Source of the DNA: Zoogloeaceae bacterium
Lineage (GTDB): Bacteria > Pseudomonadota > Gammaproteobacteria > Burkholderiales > Rhodocyclaceae
Assembly: GCA_031290955.1 (NCBI GenBank)
Contig: JAISLJ010000191.1
Span: 1 to 8,836, forward strand
Direction: 5' to 3'
DNA length: 8,836 nt
The notes under the pieces were generated by a model that was given only the letters and a program-made list of their open reading frames with translations, was not told the origin of the DNA and ran no database searches. Positions 1 through 5,151 of the stretch are shown piece by piece (the first letter of the stretch is position 1; each line of letters opens with the position of its first letter). A program made the position numbers and the translations under genes.

Positions 1-95
1 TGCTTGCGCGCCGCGCTTTTCCCCTTGCGCAGCAACGATTCCAGCATTTCCTTCTCTTCTTCCGTCAAACTCACTCGGTATTTGATCGCTGGCAT
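1..95 (-). CDS. IS630-type transposase, N-terminal end (runs off the window)
   Basis: Only the first 31 codons are inside the window; the gene continues leftward past base 1. The visible start reads MPAIKYRVSLTEEEKEMLES and then LLRKGKSAARK. A basic start, a T-E-E-E helix and an L-L-R-K-G-K-S-A-A-R-K segment are what I know from the helix-turn-helix N-terminus of IS630-family DDE transposases. The ATG at 95-93 is preceded by a strong ribosome binding site, AAAGGAGA at 108-101, five bases away, so the start is well supported. Upstream of the gene, at 167-176, lies a sequence that matches the terminal repeats of the neighbouring 94-bp element, which suggests the IS ends there next to a TA dinucleotide. 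Whether the rest of the gene is intact cannot be seen. The family call is from memory of the N-terminal pattern. Confidence 0.75.
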   Translation of the reverse strand, partial: MPAIKYRVSLTEEEKEMLESLLRKGKSAARK

Positions 96-166
96 GTCCG
101 TCTCCTTTGAAGGCAACCTCTCCTCCACAAGCTCTTTCCATGCCATCTATTGCTTCAATTCAGATC

Positions 167-178
167 GACTGACTACTA
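167..178 (-). repeat. Likely outer end (terminal repeat) of the IS630-type element
   Basis: GACTGACTAC (167-176) followed by TA (177-178) differs at one base from the ends of the adjacent MITE-like element (GACTGGCTAC followed by TA). It lies about 70 bp upstream of the transposase start, in the outward orientation expected for the IS end. With the MITE's left end it makes an imperfect palindrome at 167-188 centred on TA. IS630-family elements duplicate a TA target, often within CTAG, and CTAG is present at 176-179. The opposite IS end is outside the window, so the assignment is an inference. Confidence 0.5.
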
Positions 179-272
179 GTAGCCAGTCACACTGGAAAGC
201 AAGGACTCAATGGACAAGTTTTTAGCGAAAAATCACGCCAACGATTGTGTCAAATCCAAGGTGACTGGCTAC
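179..272. mobile_element. 94-bp MITE-like element with TA target duplication
   Basis: GTAGCCAGTCAC at 179-190 is the exact reverse complement of GTGACTGGCTAC at 261-272. TA flanks both sides (177-178 and 273-274), and the wider context is CTAG at 176-179 and 272-275. The 70-bp interior has no meaningful reading frame. This is the layout of a miniature inverted-repeat element mobilised by an IS630/Tc1-type transposase. The neighbouring IS630-type element has a near-identical end, so it is the obvious candidate helper. It could instead be an internally deleted IS copy; the interior shows no clear similarity to the IS end region visible here. Confidence 0.6.
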
Positions 273-396
273 TAGCTGTCGCGTTTCGTCCATTTTTCTG
301 CAACGGACAATTGTCGGAGGGTAACGGTGCAGGGGAATCGCCGCGCTCCGAAGCGGGCGAGAGTGAGGATATAGGCGCGTTCGCGCCAAATGGTGG

Positions 397-452
397 AGTG
401 GATTGCCACGGGCCTTCGGCCCTCGCAATGACGAGGGTTTGGGGGTTGGGCG
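397..452 (-). repeat. Dispersed TCATTGCGAG-type repeat, copy 1
   Basis: On the minus strand this reads CGCCCAA, then AAACC, TCGTCATTGCGAG, an arm containing GGGCCGAAGGCCC, and finally GGCAATCCAC. The copy at 2471-2520 has the same order of blocks, including the flank before the core. Repeats with this core (TCATTGCGAG ... GGCAATCC) are familiar from many proteobacterial genomes as short dispersed intergenic palindromes. Nothing here indicates a function. Confidence 0.6.
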
Positions 453-498
453 CGTTGCTGTGGGCGGGTGTTTCGCCATTGCGATCACGCTTCACCTT

Positions 499-540
499 GT
501 CATTGCGAGGAGCGGAGCGGCGCGGAAATACATATCCAAG
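499..540 (+). repeat. Dispersed TCATTGCGAG-type repeat, degenerate copy 2
   Basis: GTCATTGCGAGGAGCGGAGC followed by GGCGCGGAAATACATATCCAA. The first half matches the usual repeat; the second half, normally a GGCAATCC-type block, has drifted. It lies in inverted orientation to the copy at 397-452, so the two shared 10-base cores (422-431 and 500-509) can pair. Confidence 0.5.
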
Positions 541-655
541 CCGTAACTCATTGATTTAACAGGTTGCCCAAAAACCAATCCTGTTATTGTACAATGTGAA
601 GATATTCTGAAAGGGCTGTAAAAGATGAGGACAAGAGACACAATACAAGGGACCG

Positions 656-1654
656 ATGTTCAGTTACCGGACGCTGGAAGAGAGGATTCCTGCGAACCAT
701 CCGCTGAGGGAACTCCGCAAGCTGGTAGATGGGATACTGGCGTCAATGGAGGCGACCTTCAGGCAAGCGTATTCCCACACCGGACGTCCCGGCATTCCGG
801 CGGAGCGGCTGTTGCGCGCCAGCCTGTTGCAGGTTTTGTTTTCCATCCGTTCCGAGCGGCAGTTGGTGCAGCAGATCGAATACAACCTGTTGTACCGCTG
901 GTTTGTTGGTCTGTCGATGGACGATGCGGTATGGGCGGCGACGAGTTTTGGGGAGAATCGGGAGCGGCTGTTTTCGGAGGCGGTGATGCGGGAATTTTTT
1001 GGCAAGGTGCTGGCCCAGGCGAAGTGGAAGAAACTGGCCTCAAGCGATCATTTCACAGTGGATGGCACGTTGATTGAGGCGTGGGCGTCGATGAAGAGCT
1101 TTGTGCCCAGGGATGGCAGCGGCAAGCTGCCGGAGGACGGCGGGAAGAATCCGTGCGTGGATTTCAAGGGCGAGAAACGCAGCAACGACACGCATGCCTC
1201 GACGACAGACCCGGAGGCGCGGCTCTACAAGAAAAGCGCGGGCGACAAATCCCGGCTTTGCTACATGGGGCACGCGCTCATGGAAAATCGCAATGGTTTG
1301 GTTGTTAATGCTGAAGTCACACAGGCGAGCGGCACGGCGGAACGGGAAGCTGCCCTGCGTGAAAGGTTTTGTGCAATCGTTGCGCAAGGAAAAAATGACG
1401 CCGCACGTGGCGGGCGAAGCGGGTTGGCTCCGCCATCACTGGACGCACGACCCGACACGCCGGTTATGCGATGAGTTTGAAGAAACGCAAGCGGGTTGAG
1501 GAAATTTTTGGCTGGTCGAAGACGGTAGGTGGTTTGCGCAAGACACGCTTCATTGGTTTGGCGAAGGTTTGTTCGCAGACGATTTTCACCTTTGCCTGTT
1601 ATAAACCTGACGCGGATGGCGACGCTGCTGGGCTGGCGTTTGTCATCTGCATAG
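656..1654 (+). pseudogene. IS5-family DDE transposase, broken by deletion and frameshifts
   Basis: The first frame gives about 236 good residues: MFSYRTLEERIP near the start, the DUF772-like block around 45-110 (S-I-R-S-E-R, F-V-G-L), and DHFTVDGTLIEAWASMKSF at 131-149, where D136 is the first catalytic aspartate. Near 1364 the frame is lost. FVQSLRKEKMTPHVA then appears in a second frame (to about 1410), and GSAITGRTTRHAGYAMS and RKRVEEIFGWSKTVGGLRKT in a third (from about 1425). A final frame change near 1602, explained by one extra A, restores a normal ending down to TAG at 1652-1654. The block that should hold the second catalytic aspartate (a G-A-D-K-x-Y-D-like segment in relatives I recall) is missing. 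AAGGGA before ATG 656 is a reasonable ribosome binding site. Non-functional. Confidence 0.85.
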
Positions 1655-1671
1655 GGCGAAATCCGCCCACA

Positions 1672-1689
1672 GGACGCCGAAAGGCGTCC
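1672..1689 (+). repeat. 7-bp GC-rich hairpin with GAAA loop in the IS 3' tail
   Basis: GGACGCC, loop GAAA, GGCGTCC: a perfect seven-pair stem with a GNRA-type tetraloop, 17 bases after the transposase stop. No T-tract follows, so it is not a standard rho-independent terminator. It may stabilise the transposase mRNA 3' end or block readthrough. Confidence 0.5.
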
Positions 1690-1769
1690 AAAACCCTGAA
1701 AGGGGACGAAAAACAGGCTGAAATTCGCCTTTCAGGCACGACAAGGGCGTAAAGGCGGAAAAGGAAAAA

Positions 1770-1791
1770 TTTTCATCGAATACGATGAAAA
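1770..1791. repeat. 9-bp hairpin near the right end of the IS5-family element
   Basis: TTTTCATCG, loop AATA, CGATGAAAA: nine perfect pairs, 17 bp inside the right terminal repeat. The A- and T-rich outer part could make it a bidirectional terminator-like structure, but the position just inside an IS end also allows a role at the transposon end. No independent evidence separates these. Confidence 0.45.
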
Positions 1792-1844
1792 CCGAAAGGG
1801 TAGCAGAGTTTTTGGGTAGCCTGCTAAGTGTTATTGGCATCGGG

Positions 1845-1898
1845 TTTGTTGGTACGTGTATTGTGGGCATGGCATGTGCCAGCACCTGTACCAACAAA
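1845..1898. repeat. 54-bp inverted repeat between the IS and the tRNA terminator
   Basis: TTTGTTGGTAC (1845-1855) is the exact reverse complement of GTACCAACAAA (1888-1898). Inside, GTGGGCA (1863-1869) can pair with TGCC (1877-1880) and CAC (1883-1885) across a two-base bulge, giving a long two-part hairpin. It lies outside the IS right end (1823) and before the tRNA terminator. No reading frame or T-tract accompanies it. It may be a REP-like dispersed element or a remnant of another mobile element. Confidence 0.55.
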
Positions 1899-1922
1899 AT
1901 TCATTGGACGCCATCGCACAAG

Positions 1923-1961
1923 AAAAAAGCCGTAACCCCTGCTATTTCTGGGAGTTACGGC
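1923..1961 (-). terminator. Rho-independent terminator of the tRNA-Arg gene
   Basis: On the minus strand GCCGTAAC (1961-1954) pairs with GTTACGGC (1936-1929), eight pairs that can be extended by adjoining TCCC/GGG pairing. The stem is followed at once by six T residues (1928-1923). It starts 28 bases beyond the tRNA 3' end, so the transcript is a short single-tRNA unit. It also insulates the tRNA from the decayed IS. Confidence 0.85.
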
Positions 1962-1989
1962 CTCTATCGGACTGCTTGGGATGATTGTT

Positions 1990-2064
1990 TGGTCCCCTCG
2001 ACAGGAATCGAACCTGTATCTGGCGCTTAGGAGGCACCCGTTCTATCCATTGAACTACGAGGAG
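1990..2064 (-). tRNA. tRNA-Arg, anticodon CCT
   Basis: A full 75-base cloverleaf including encoded CCA. The acceptor stem is CTCCTCG/CGAGGGG, with a U-G pair at position 2 and discriminator A. The D stem is GTTC/GAAC. The anticodon stem is GGTGC/GCGCC with loop CTCCTAA, giving anticodon CCT. The T stem is ACAGG/CCTGT with loop TTCGATT. It reads the AGG arginine codon, usually rare in GC-rich proteobacteria. The gene stands alone between decayed mobile elements, with its own terminator and a candidate promoter. tRNA genes are common integration sites, but I see no duplicated 3' end nearby that would mark an att site. Confidence 0.93.
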
Positions 2065-2083
2065 ACGGAAAAGGTGCGAAAGC

Positions 2084-2114
2084 GTATCACAAAGCGGCCC
2101 GAATGTCAGATCAA
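2084..2114 (-). promoter_or_regulatory. Candidate sigma-70 promoter for tRNA-Arg
   Basis: On the minus strand TTGATC (2114-2109) and TGATAC (2089-2084) lie 19 bases apart, about 20 bases before the tRNA 5' end. The -35 is good and the -10 fair, but the spacing is longer than the ideal 17. It is the best candidate in the right place. Confidence 0.35.
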
Positions 2115-2295
2115 AATGCCGGGGGATGCCAAGGAACGGGGGGGGAGATGCCAGGTGGCAAGGACAGAGGCTCCGGCGTCGCGGGAGTGTCACATCCCGG
2201 ACGATTCGATCCAATTTTCACGCTGGCGCTGTTTTTTGCGCGTGAAGTGTTACGGGAAGTGATAGATTCTCAAAAATCCAGGAAAGGAGAAGAAG
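2115..2295. other. Non-coding stretch leading into the IS481-type remnant
   Basis: No gene is visible. From about 2188 the sequence TGTCACATCCC begins with the TGT typical of IS481-family ends and lies 108 bp ahead of the transposase remnant's start codon, so it may be the left end of that dead element. No matching right end was found downstream. The stretch before it holds a G8 run (2139-2146). Confidence 0.3.
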
Positions 2296-2391
2296 ATGAA
2301 ACTTCGTCTGCATAAGAATGCCCGGACAACGCCTGCGGTGCGCGCAGAGATTGCCGCGAGCACAGAAGGAGAAGCGCATGGCGCGCATTGA
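2296..2391 (+). pseudogene. IS481-type transposase, N-terminal remnant only
   Basis: A 31-codon frame begins MKLRLHKNARTTPAVRAEIA and then reads ASTE before changing to an unrelated GEAHGAH and a stop. The L-H-K-N-A-R-T-T-P block with the following R-x-x-I-x-x-S is the N-terminal signature I recall for a group of IS481-family transposases; the rest of the protein, including the integrase core, is absent. The ATG has an excellent ribosome binding site (AGGAAAGGAG just before AAG and ATG), as an intact IS gene would. Homology seems to end near 2364, so a deletion joined the 5' end of the IS to unrelated DNA. Confidence 0.6.
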
Positions 2392-2682
2392 ATGAACGGG
2401 CCGCCATGTTCGTATCGCCTCTGGATGTTGTATGGCGATGCGCGACAAGGTACGCGCCCTCGTTCTTGCAACCACGCCCAAACCTTCGTCATTGCGAGCG
2501 AAGCGCGGCAATCCACACAGGGTTATGCTCCTGTAGCGTTTTGAGCAGCTGCCAGAACCCATTGTGATGACGTTGGTTTTCTGCCTGCATCTCTTCCTTC
2601 CTTGATCCTGACATTCGTCCCCAATCCGTGTACCCTTCGTGGTTTGTCGGGTGGTTTTCCGGCGTCTTTTGTGAGGGTTGTC
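2392..2682. other. Intergenic region upstream of hemB
   Basis: Contains a dispersed repeat copy (2471-2520) and the hemB leader. I see no gene and no convincing -10/-35 pair for hemB; TTGATC at 2602-2607 is a fair -35 but has no good -10 at the right distance. Six-base arms ATCGCC and GGCGAT (near 2417-2440) are too short to interpret. Confidence 0.4.
2471..2520 (+). repeat. Dispersed TCATTGCGAG-type repeat, copy 3
   Basis: Reads ACGCCCAAACCTTCGTCATT, then GCGAGCGAAGCGCGGCAATC and CACACAG. It matches the reverse complement of 397-452 across the core and also in the CGCCCAA...AAACC flank, so the repeated unit is at least about 50 bp. Confidence 0.6.
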
Positions 2683-3693
2683 ATGTCTGTTGCGGTTCAT
2701 TTTCCTGTTACCCGTATGCGCCGGATGCGGCGTGATGATTTTTCCCGCCGTCTGATGCGGGAATCAACATTGTGTGCGGACGATTTCATCTATCCCGTCT
2801 TTGTGCTGGAGGGAAACCAGCGGGAGGAGGCGGTGCCTTCCATGCCCGGTGTGGCGCGCCAGAGCATCGACCGGCTCCTGAAAACAGCGGAGCGCGTCGT
2901 GACGCTGGGCATTCCGGCGCTGGCCCTGTTTCCGGTCATCGAGGCCGGGAAAAAATCGCCGGGCGCGGAGGAAGCCTGGAATCCGGAAGGGCTGGCGCCC
3001 CGCGCGGTGCAGGCGCTGAAGGCGGCGTTTCCCGAATTGGGCGTAATCACCGATGTGGCGCTTGACCCTTACACCAGCCACGGTCAGGATGGCCTGATTG
3101 ATCCCGATGATCCAAGAGGCTACGTGCAAAACGACGAAACCCTGGCGGCGCTTGCCCGGCAGGCGCGTTGCCATGCCGAAGCCGGGGCCGATGTGGTTGC
3201 GCCATCGGACATGATGGATGGTCGCGTGGCGCGGATTCGCGCCGAACTGGATGGCGCGGGCTTGATCCACACGCGCATCCTCGCCTATTCCGCCAAGTAC
3301 GCCTCCGCTTTCTACGGCCCCTTCCGCGACGCGGTCGGCTCGGCGGCCAACCTGGGCAAGGGCGGCAAGGAAACCTACCAGATGGACCCTGCCAACGGCA
3401 ACGAAGCCCTGCGCGAAGTCGCGCTTGATCTTGCGGAAGGGGCGGACATGGTGATGGTCAAGCCCGGCCTGCCGTATCTCGACATCGTGCGGCGTGTGAA
3501 GGAGGAATTCGGCGTTCCCACCTATGCCTATCAGGTGAGCGGCGAATACGCGATGCTGAAGGCCGCTGCGCAAAACGGCTGGCTCTCCGAACGCGCTTCG
3601 GTGCTGGAAAGCCTGTTGGGATTCAAGCGTGCCGGTGCGGATGGCATCCTCACCTATTTCGCGCTTGATGCCGCAGGCTGGCTGAAAGAATAA
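2683..3693 (+). CDS. hemB: Delta-aminolevulinic acid dehydratase (porphobilinogen synthase)
   Basis: Condenses two 5-aminolevulinate molecules to porphobilinogen, the second common step of tetrapyrrole (haem) synthesis, in the cytoplasm. The 336-residue product is full length for the family. The two Schiff-base lysines are visible: K205 in ILAYSAKYASAFYGPF and K260 in VMVKPGLPYLDI. The metal loop at 124-137 reads DVALDPYTSHGQDG. The zinc-binding cysteines of the E. coli type are replaced by aspartates D124, D128 and D136, as in magnesium-dependent enzymes. GKGGKETYQMDPAN (225-238) and YQVSGEYAM (283-291) are further family blocks. I chose ATG 2683 because it gives a normal length and follows GAGGG; ATG 2716 is the alternative, and the frame stays open upstream to a TTG at 2602. 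The gene converges on phaM. Confidence 0.96.
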   Translation: MSVAVHFPVTRMRRMRRDDFSRRLMRESTLCADDFIYPVFVLEGNQREEAVPSMPGVARQSIDRLLKTAERVVTLGIPALALFPVIEAGKKSPGAEEAWNPEGLAPRAVQALKAAFPELGVITDVALDPYTSHGQDGLIDPDDPRGYVQNDETLAALARQARCHAEAGADVVAPSDMMDGRVARIRAELDGAGLIHTRILAYSAKYASAFYGPFRDAVGSAANLGKGGKETYQMDPANGNEALREVALDLAEGADMVMVKPGLPYLDIVRRVKEEFGVPTYAYQVSGEYAMLKAAAQNGWLSERASVLESLLGFKRAGADGILTYFALDAAGWLKE

Positions 3694-3706
3694 GGGAAAG
3701 ACACAG

Positions 3707-3739
3707 AAAAAAGATGCGCCCGTTTGTAACGGGCGCATC
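3707..3739 (-). terminator. Rho-independent terminator downstream of phaM (between convergent genes)
   Basis: GATGCGCCCG (3713-3722) pairs perfectly with CGGGCGCATC (3730-3739), with a 7-base spacer that can add two T-A pairs. On the minus strand the stem is followed by six T residues (3712-3707), so it ends the phaM-side transcript. On the plus strand no T-tract follows, so use by hemB, whose stop is 20 bases before the stem, would be weaker. Confidence 0.88.
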
Positions 3740-3785
3740 GTCCATGAGCATGAAATGCGTTCCGGCGAACCGGGGTGGGCGCTCC

Positions 3786-4289
3786 TCAGGCCGGTTTCTT
3801 GCCAGCGGGCTTGTGTGCCCTGCCGGGCGCGGGTTTCTTGGGCGCGGGCGCGGCGGCGGCTTCGGCAGCAGCGGCTTCGGCCTCTGCGGCGGCGGCAGCT
3901 TCGGCCTCCGCAGCGGCGGCTTCGGCGCTTTGTTTCAATTGCTCCTGGACTTGCTGCATCACGTTCCACGGCCACAGGGCCGCATTTTGCAGGGTTTCGC
4001 CTACGGTCGGATTTTCCTCCTCAGGCGCGGCGGGTGCTTCCACCGCCTTGCCGATGGATTGCACCGCCGTCAGCGTTGCGTTCTGCACTTCCAGCCCCTG
4101 AATGGTCATCTGCAACATGGAAAGATTCATGCGCAGCCAACCTTCCACGGCTTTCAAATCAGTGATGCGTTTGGAAAGCTCCAGGGTATCGAACGTGGGC
4201 GTCATCATGCCGGGCAGGGAAAAACCCATGCCGCCCCACATCTGGCGAACGAATTCCATGGGATCTTGCGCTTGGTCGTTGATTGTCAT
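3786..4289 (-). CDS. phaM: PhaM-type polyhydroxyalkanoate granule-associated protein
   Basis: A 167-residue protein with the layout of PhaM, known from Ralstonia eutropha as a protein that activates PHA synthase PhaC and tethers PHB granules to the nucleoid. The N-terminal part has DPMEFVRQMWGGMGF (9-23). The conserved helix block SKRITDLKAVEGWLRMNLSM (39-58) continues as LQMTIQGLEVQ, and WPWN (106-109) begins a second helical stretch. From about 121 the chain is almost pure Ala/Glu, then turns Pro/Lys-rich (PAPKKPAPGRAHKPAGKKPA, 148-167), a histone-like tail of the sort proposed to bind DNA. It is clearly shorter than the R. eutropha protein as I recall it (about 260 residues), mainly in the tail. 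AAGGAGGAG lies 6 bases ahead of ATG 4289. No phaC, phaA or phaB is nearby. It is the last gene of the minus-strand run. Confidence 0.85.
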   Translation of the reverse strand: MTINDQAQDPMEFVRQMWGGMGFSLPGMMTPTFDTLELSKRITDLKAVEGWLRMNLSMLQMTIQGLEVQNATLTAVQSIGKAVEAPAAPEEENPTVGETLQNAALWPWNVMQQVQEQLKQSAEAAAAEAEAAAAAEAEAAAAEAAAAPAPKKPAPGRAHKPAGKKPA

Positions 4290-4322
4290 TGCGGTCTCCT
4301 CCTTGAAAAATGCAAGCGTATC

Positions 4323-4350
4323 GTTATATTACCCGAATTACCCGGAAACA
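4323..4350 (-). promoter_or_regulatory. Weak candidate promoter for phaM
   Basis: On the minus strand TATAAC (4328-4323) is a good -10, placing a start about 27 bases before the phaM ribosome binding site. No good -35 sits 17 bases upstream. A short direct repeat, ATTACCCG in two copies (plus strand, 4328-4345), overlaps it. It lies partly within the end of the methyltransferase gene. Confidence 0.3.
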
Positions 4351-5123
4351 GGCGCGAAAACACGGATTGATACGGCAACCCGATGCGGAATGCGGTACAC
4401 GTAGAGGGTGTCGATCGTATCTTCTCCCCGGCCCGCGAGCATGTCCGGCATCCTGCCGGGAATGGGGAAGGCCTTGCTGATGAAGAGGCTTCCGGGCGTC
4501 ATCTCGCGGCAGGCTTTTTCCCAGAGCGCCTGCATGGGCGCTGGGGAAAGAAAACAATAGACCGCCTGATAGCCATCCAGGGAATGCCCGCGGAAATTGC
4601 CCCAGCGCCAGGTGATGCCGCTCCCCGGGACGCGCAGCCGACCGATGAGCCAGGGCAGCGGCGCGTTGTCGATGCCGGAGAGATGGAGGTCGGGCCGCAT
4701 GCGGGAAAGGGGCAGGAGAAGGCTCCCGATTCCAGCGCCGATGTCGAGCACCCTGGCCCGCTCTGGCAGGAGAGCCGCGAGCGGCGCGAGGATGCGCGCG
4801 CCACTCAGGTAGAGCGGCACCTGTTCGGAGAGCGCCCCCCGAAAGATGAGGAAGAGCAGAAAGAAGGCAAGCAGGTGCCAGAGGGGAGAGATGGGCAGTT
4901 GCAGGCCCAGCCAGACGAGTGGCGAAAAGCAGAGGTGAATCGCCTGCCACCACCAGGGTTCGCGCGCGTAGCGGGCAAGGAGGAAGGCAGAGCCGCCCGC
5001 GAGCAGGGCAACCGCCGCCCCATTCCATTCCGCCACGCGCAGGGCGTAGAAGGGCCAGGCGATGCTGAACGCCAGGAAGACAGCGGCAGCCTGGAGGACG
5101 AACTGGCGGGCGAGGCGCTGCAT
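4338..5123 (-). CDS. Membrane-anchored class I SAM-dependent methyltransferase
   Basis: A 261-residue protein in two parts. Residues 1-100 hold about four hydrophobic segments (near 8-29, 35-52, 61-79 and 82-97), so it should sit in the inner membrane. Residues 105-261 form a compact Rossmann-type methyltransferase: ARVLDIGAGIGSLLLPL (123-139) is the SAM-binding glycine motif, SGIDNAPLPW (149-158) gives the acidic residue for the ribose, and GYQAVYCFLSPAPM (184-197) matches motif IV. The substrate cannot be read from the sequence. I chose ATG 5123 because GGAG lies 7 bases before it and it clears murI by 28 bp; the frame is open to 5189, but that would overlap murI. Co-orientation with murI allows an envelope-related role, but that is inference. 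Confidence 0.82.
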   Translation of the reverse strand: MQRLARQFVLQAAAVFLAFSIAWPFYALRVAEWNGAAVALLAGGSAFLLARYAREPWWWQAIHLCFSPLVWLGLQLPISPLWHLLAFFLLFLIFRGALSEQVPLYLSGARILAPLAALLPERARVLDIGAGIGSLLLPLSRMRPDLHLSGIDNAPLPWLIGRLRVPGSGITWRWGNFRGHSLDGYQAVYCFLSPAPMQALWEKACREMTPGSLFISKAFPIPGRMPDMLAGRGEDTIDTLYVYRIPHRVAVSIRVFAPVSG

Positions 5124-5151
5124 CCGGAATCTCCAATCCTGCGGGTCGTGG

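Larger units (their letters stand above)
276..555. other. Intergenic region made largely of degenerate dispersed repeats
   Basis: No convincing gene lies here; the short open frames overlap one another on both strands and none has recognisable protein character. The stretch carries a small palindrome (GGCGCGTTCGCGCC, 374-387) and two repeat copies in opposite orientation, described separately. It fills the gap between the MITE and the left end of the IS5-family element. Confidence 0.5.
560..1823 (+). mobile_element. IS5-family insertion sequence, complete ends, dead transposase
   Basis: The left end reads CAGGTTGCCCAAAAAC (560-575). The reverse complement of the right end (1823-1808) reads CAGGCTACCCAAAAAC, so 14 of 16 bases match. 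Outside the ends lie TTAA (556-559) and CTAA (1824-1827). Both fit the YTAA target duplicated by IS5-family elements, although the two copies now differ at the first base. The element is 1264 bp and carries one transposase gene with a 3' tail of about 170 bp holding two strong hairpins. The drift in both ends and target copies agrees with the decayed gene: this is an old insertion that can only move if a helper acts in trans. Confidence 0.8.

Noticed and set aside
305..314. GACAATTGTC palindrome, similar to the centre of the 16-bp palindrome at 8438-8453
   Set aside because: Only a 10-base match with a different centre and no gene nearby to control; likely chance.
586..595. ATTGTACAAT palindrome in the IS leader, considered as an operator
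   Set aside because: It contains the probable -10 (TACAAT) of the transposase; an ordinary promoter element is enough to explain it, and the element is dead.
625..1077. Overlapping 150-codon plus-strand frame at the IS5 transposase start
   Set aside because: The frame from 656 gives a clear transposase; this one is Gly/Arg-rich shadow.
3843..3930. GC-rich trinucleotide-like repeat, first thought to be a microsatellite or repeat array
   Set aside because: It is in frame and encodes the Ala/Glu spacer of PhaM, with alternating GCx and GAx codons, so protein composition explains it.
2764..3975. 403-codon minus-strand frame across hemB and into the phaM terminator region
   Set aside because: Antisense to hemB, and it runs through the strong terminator at 3707-3739; its start is Arg-rich noise out of frame with phaM.
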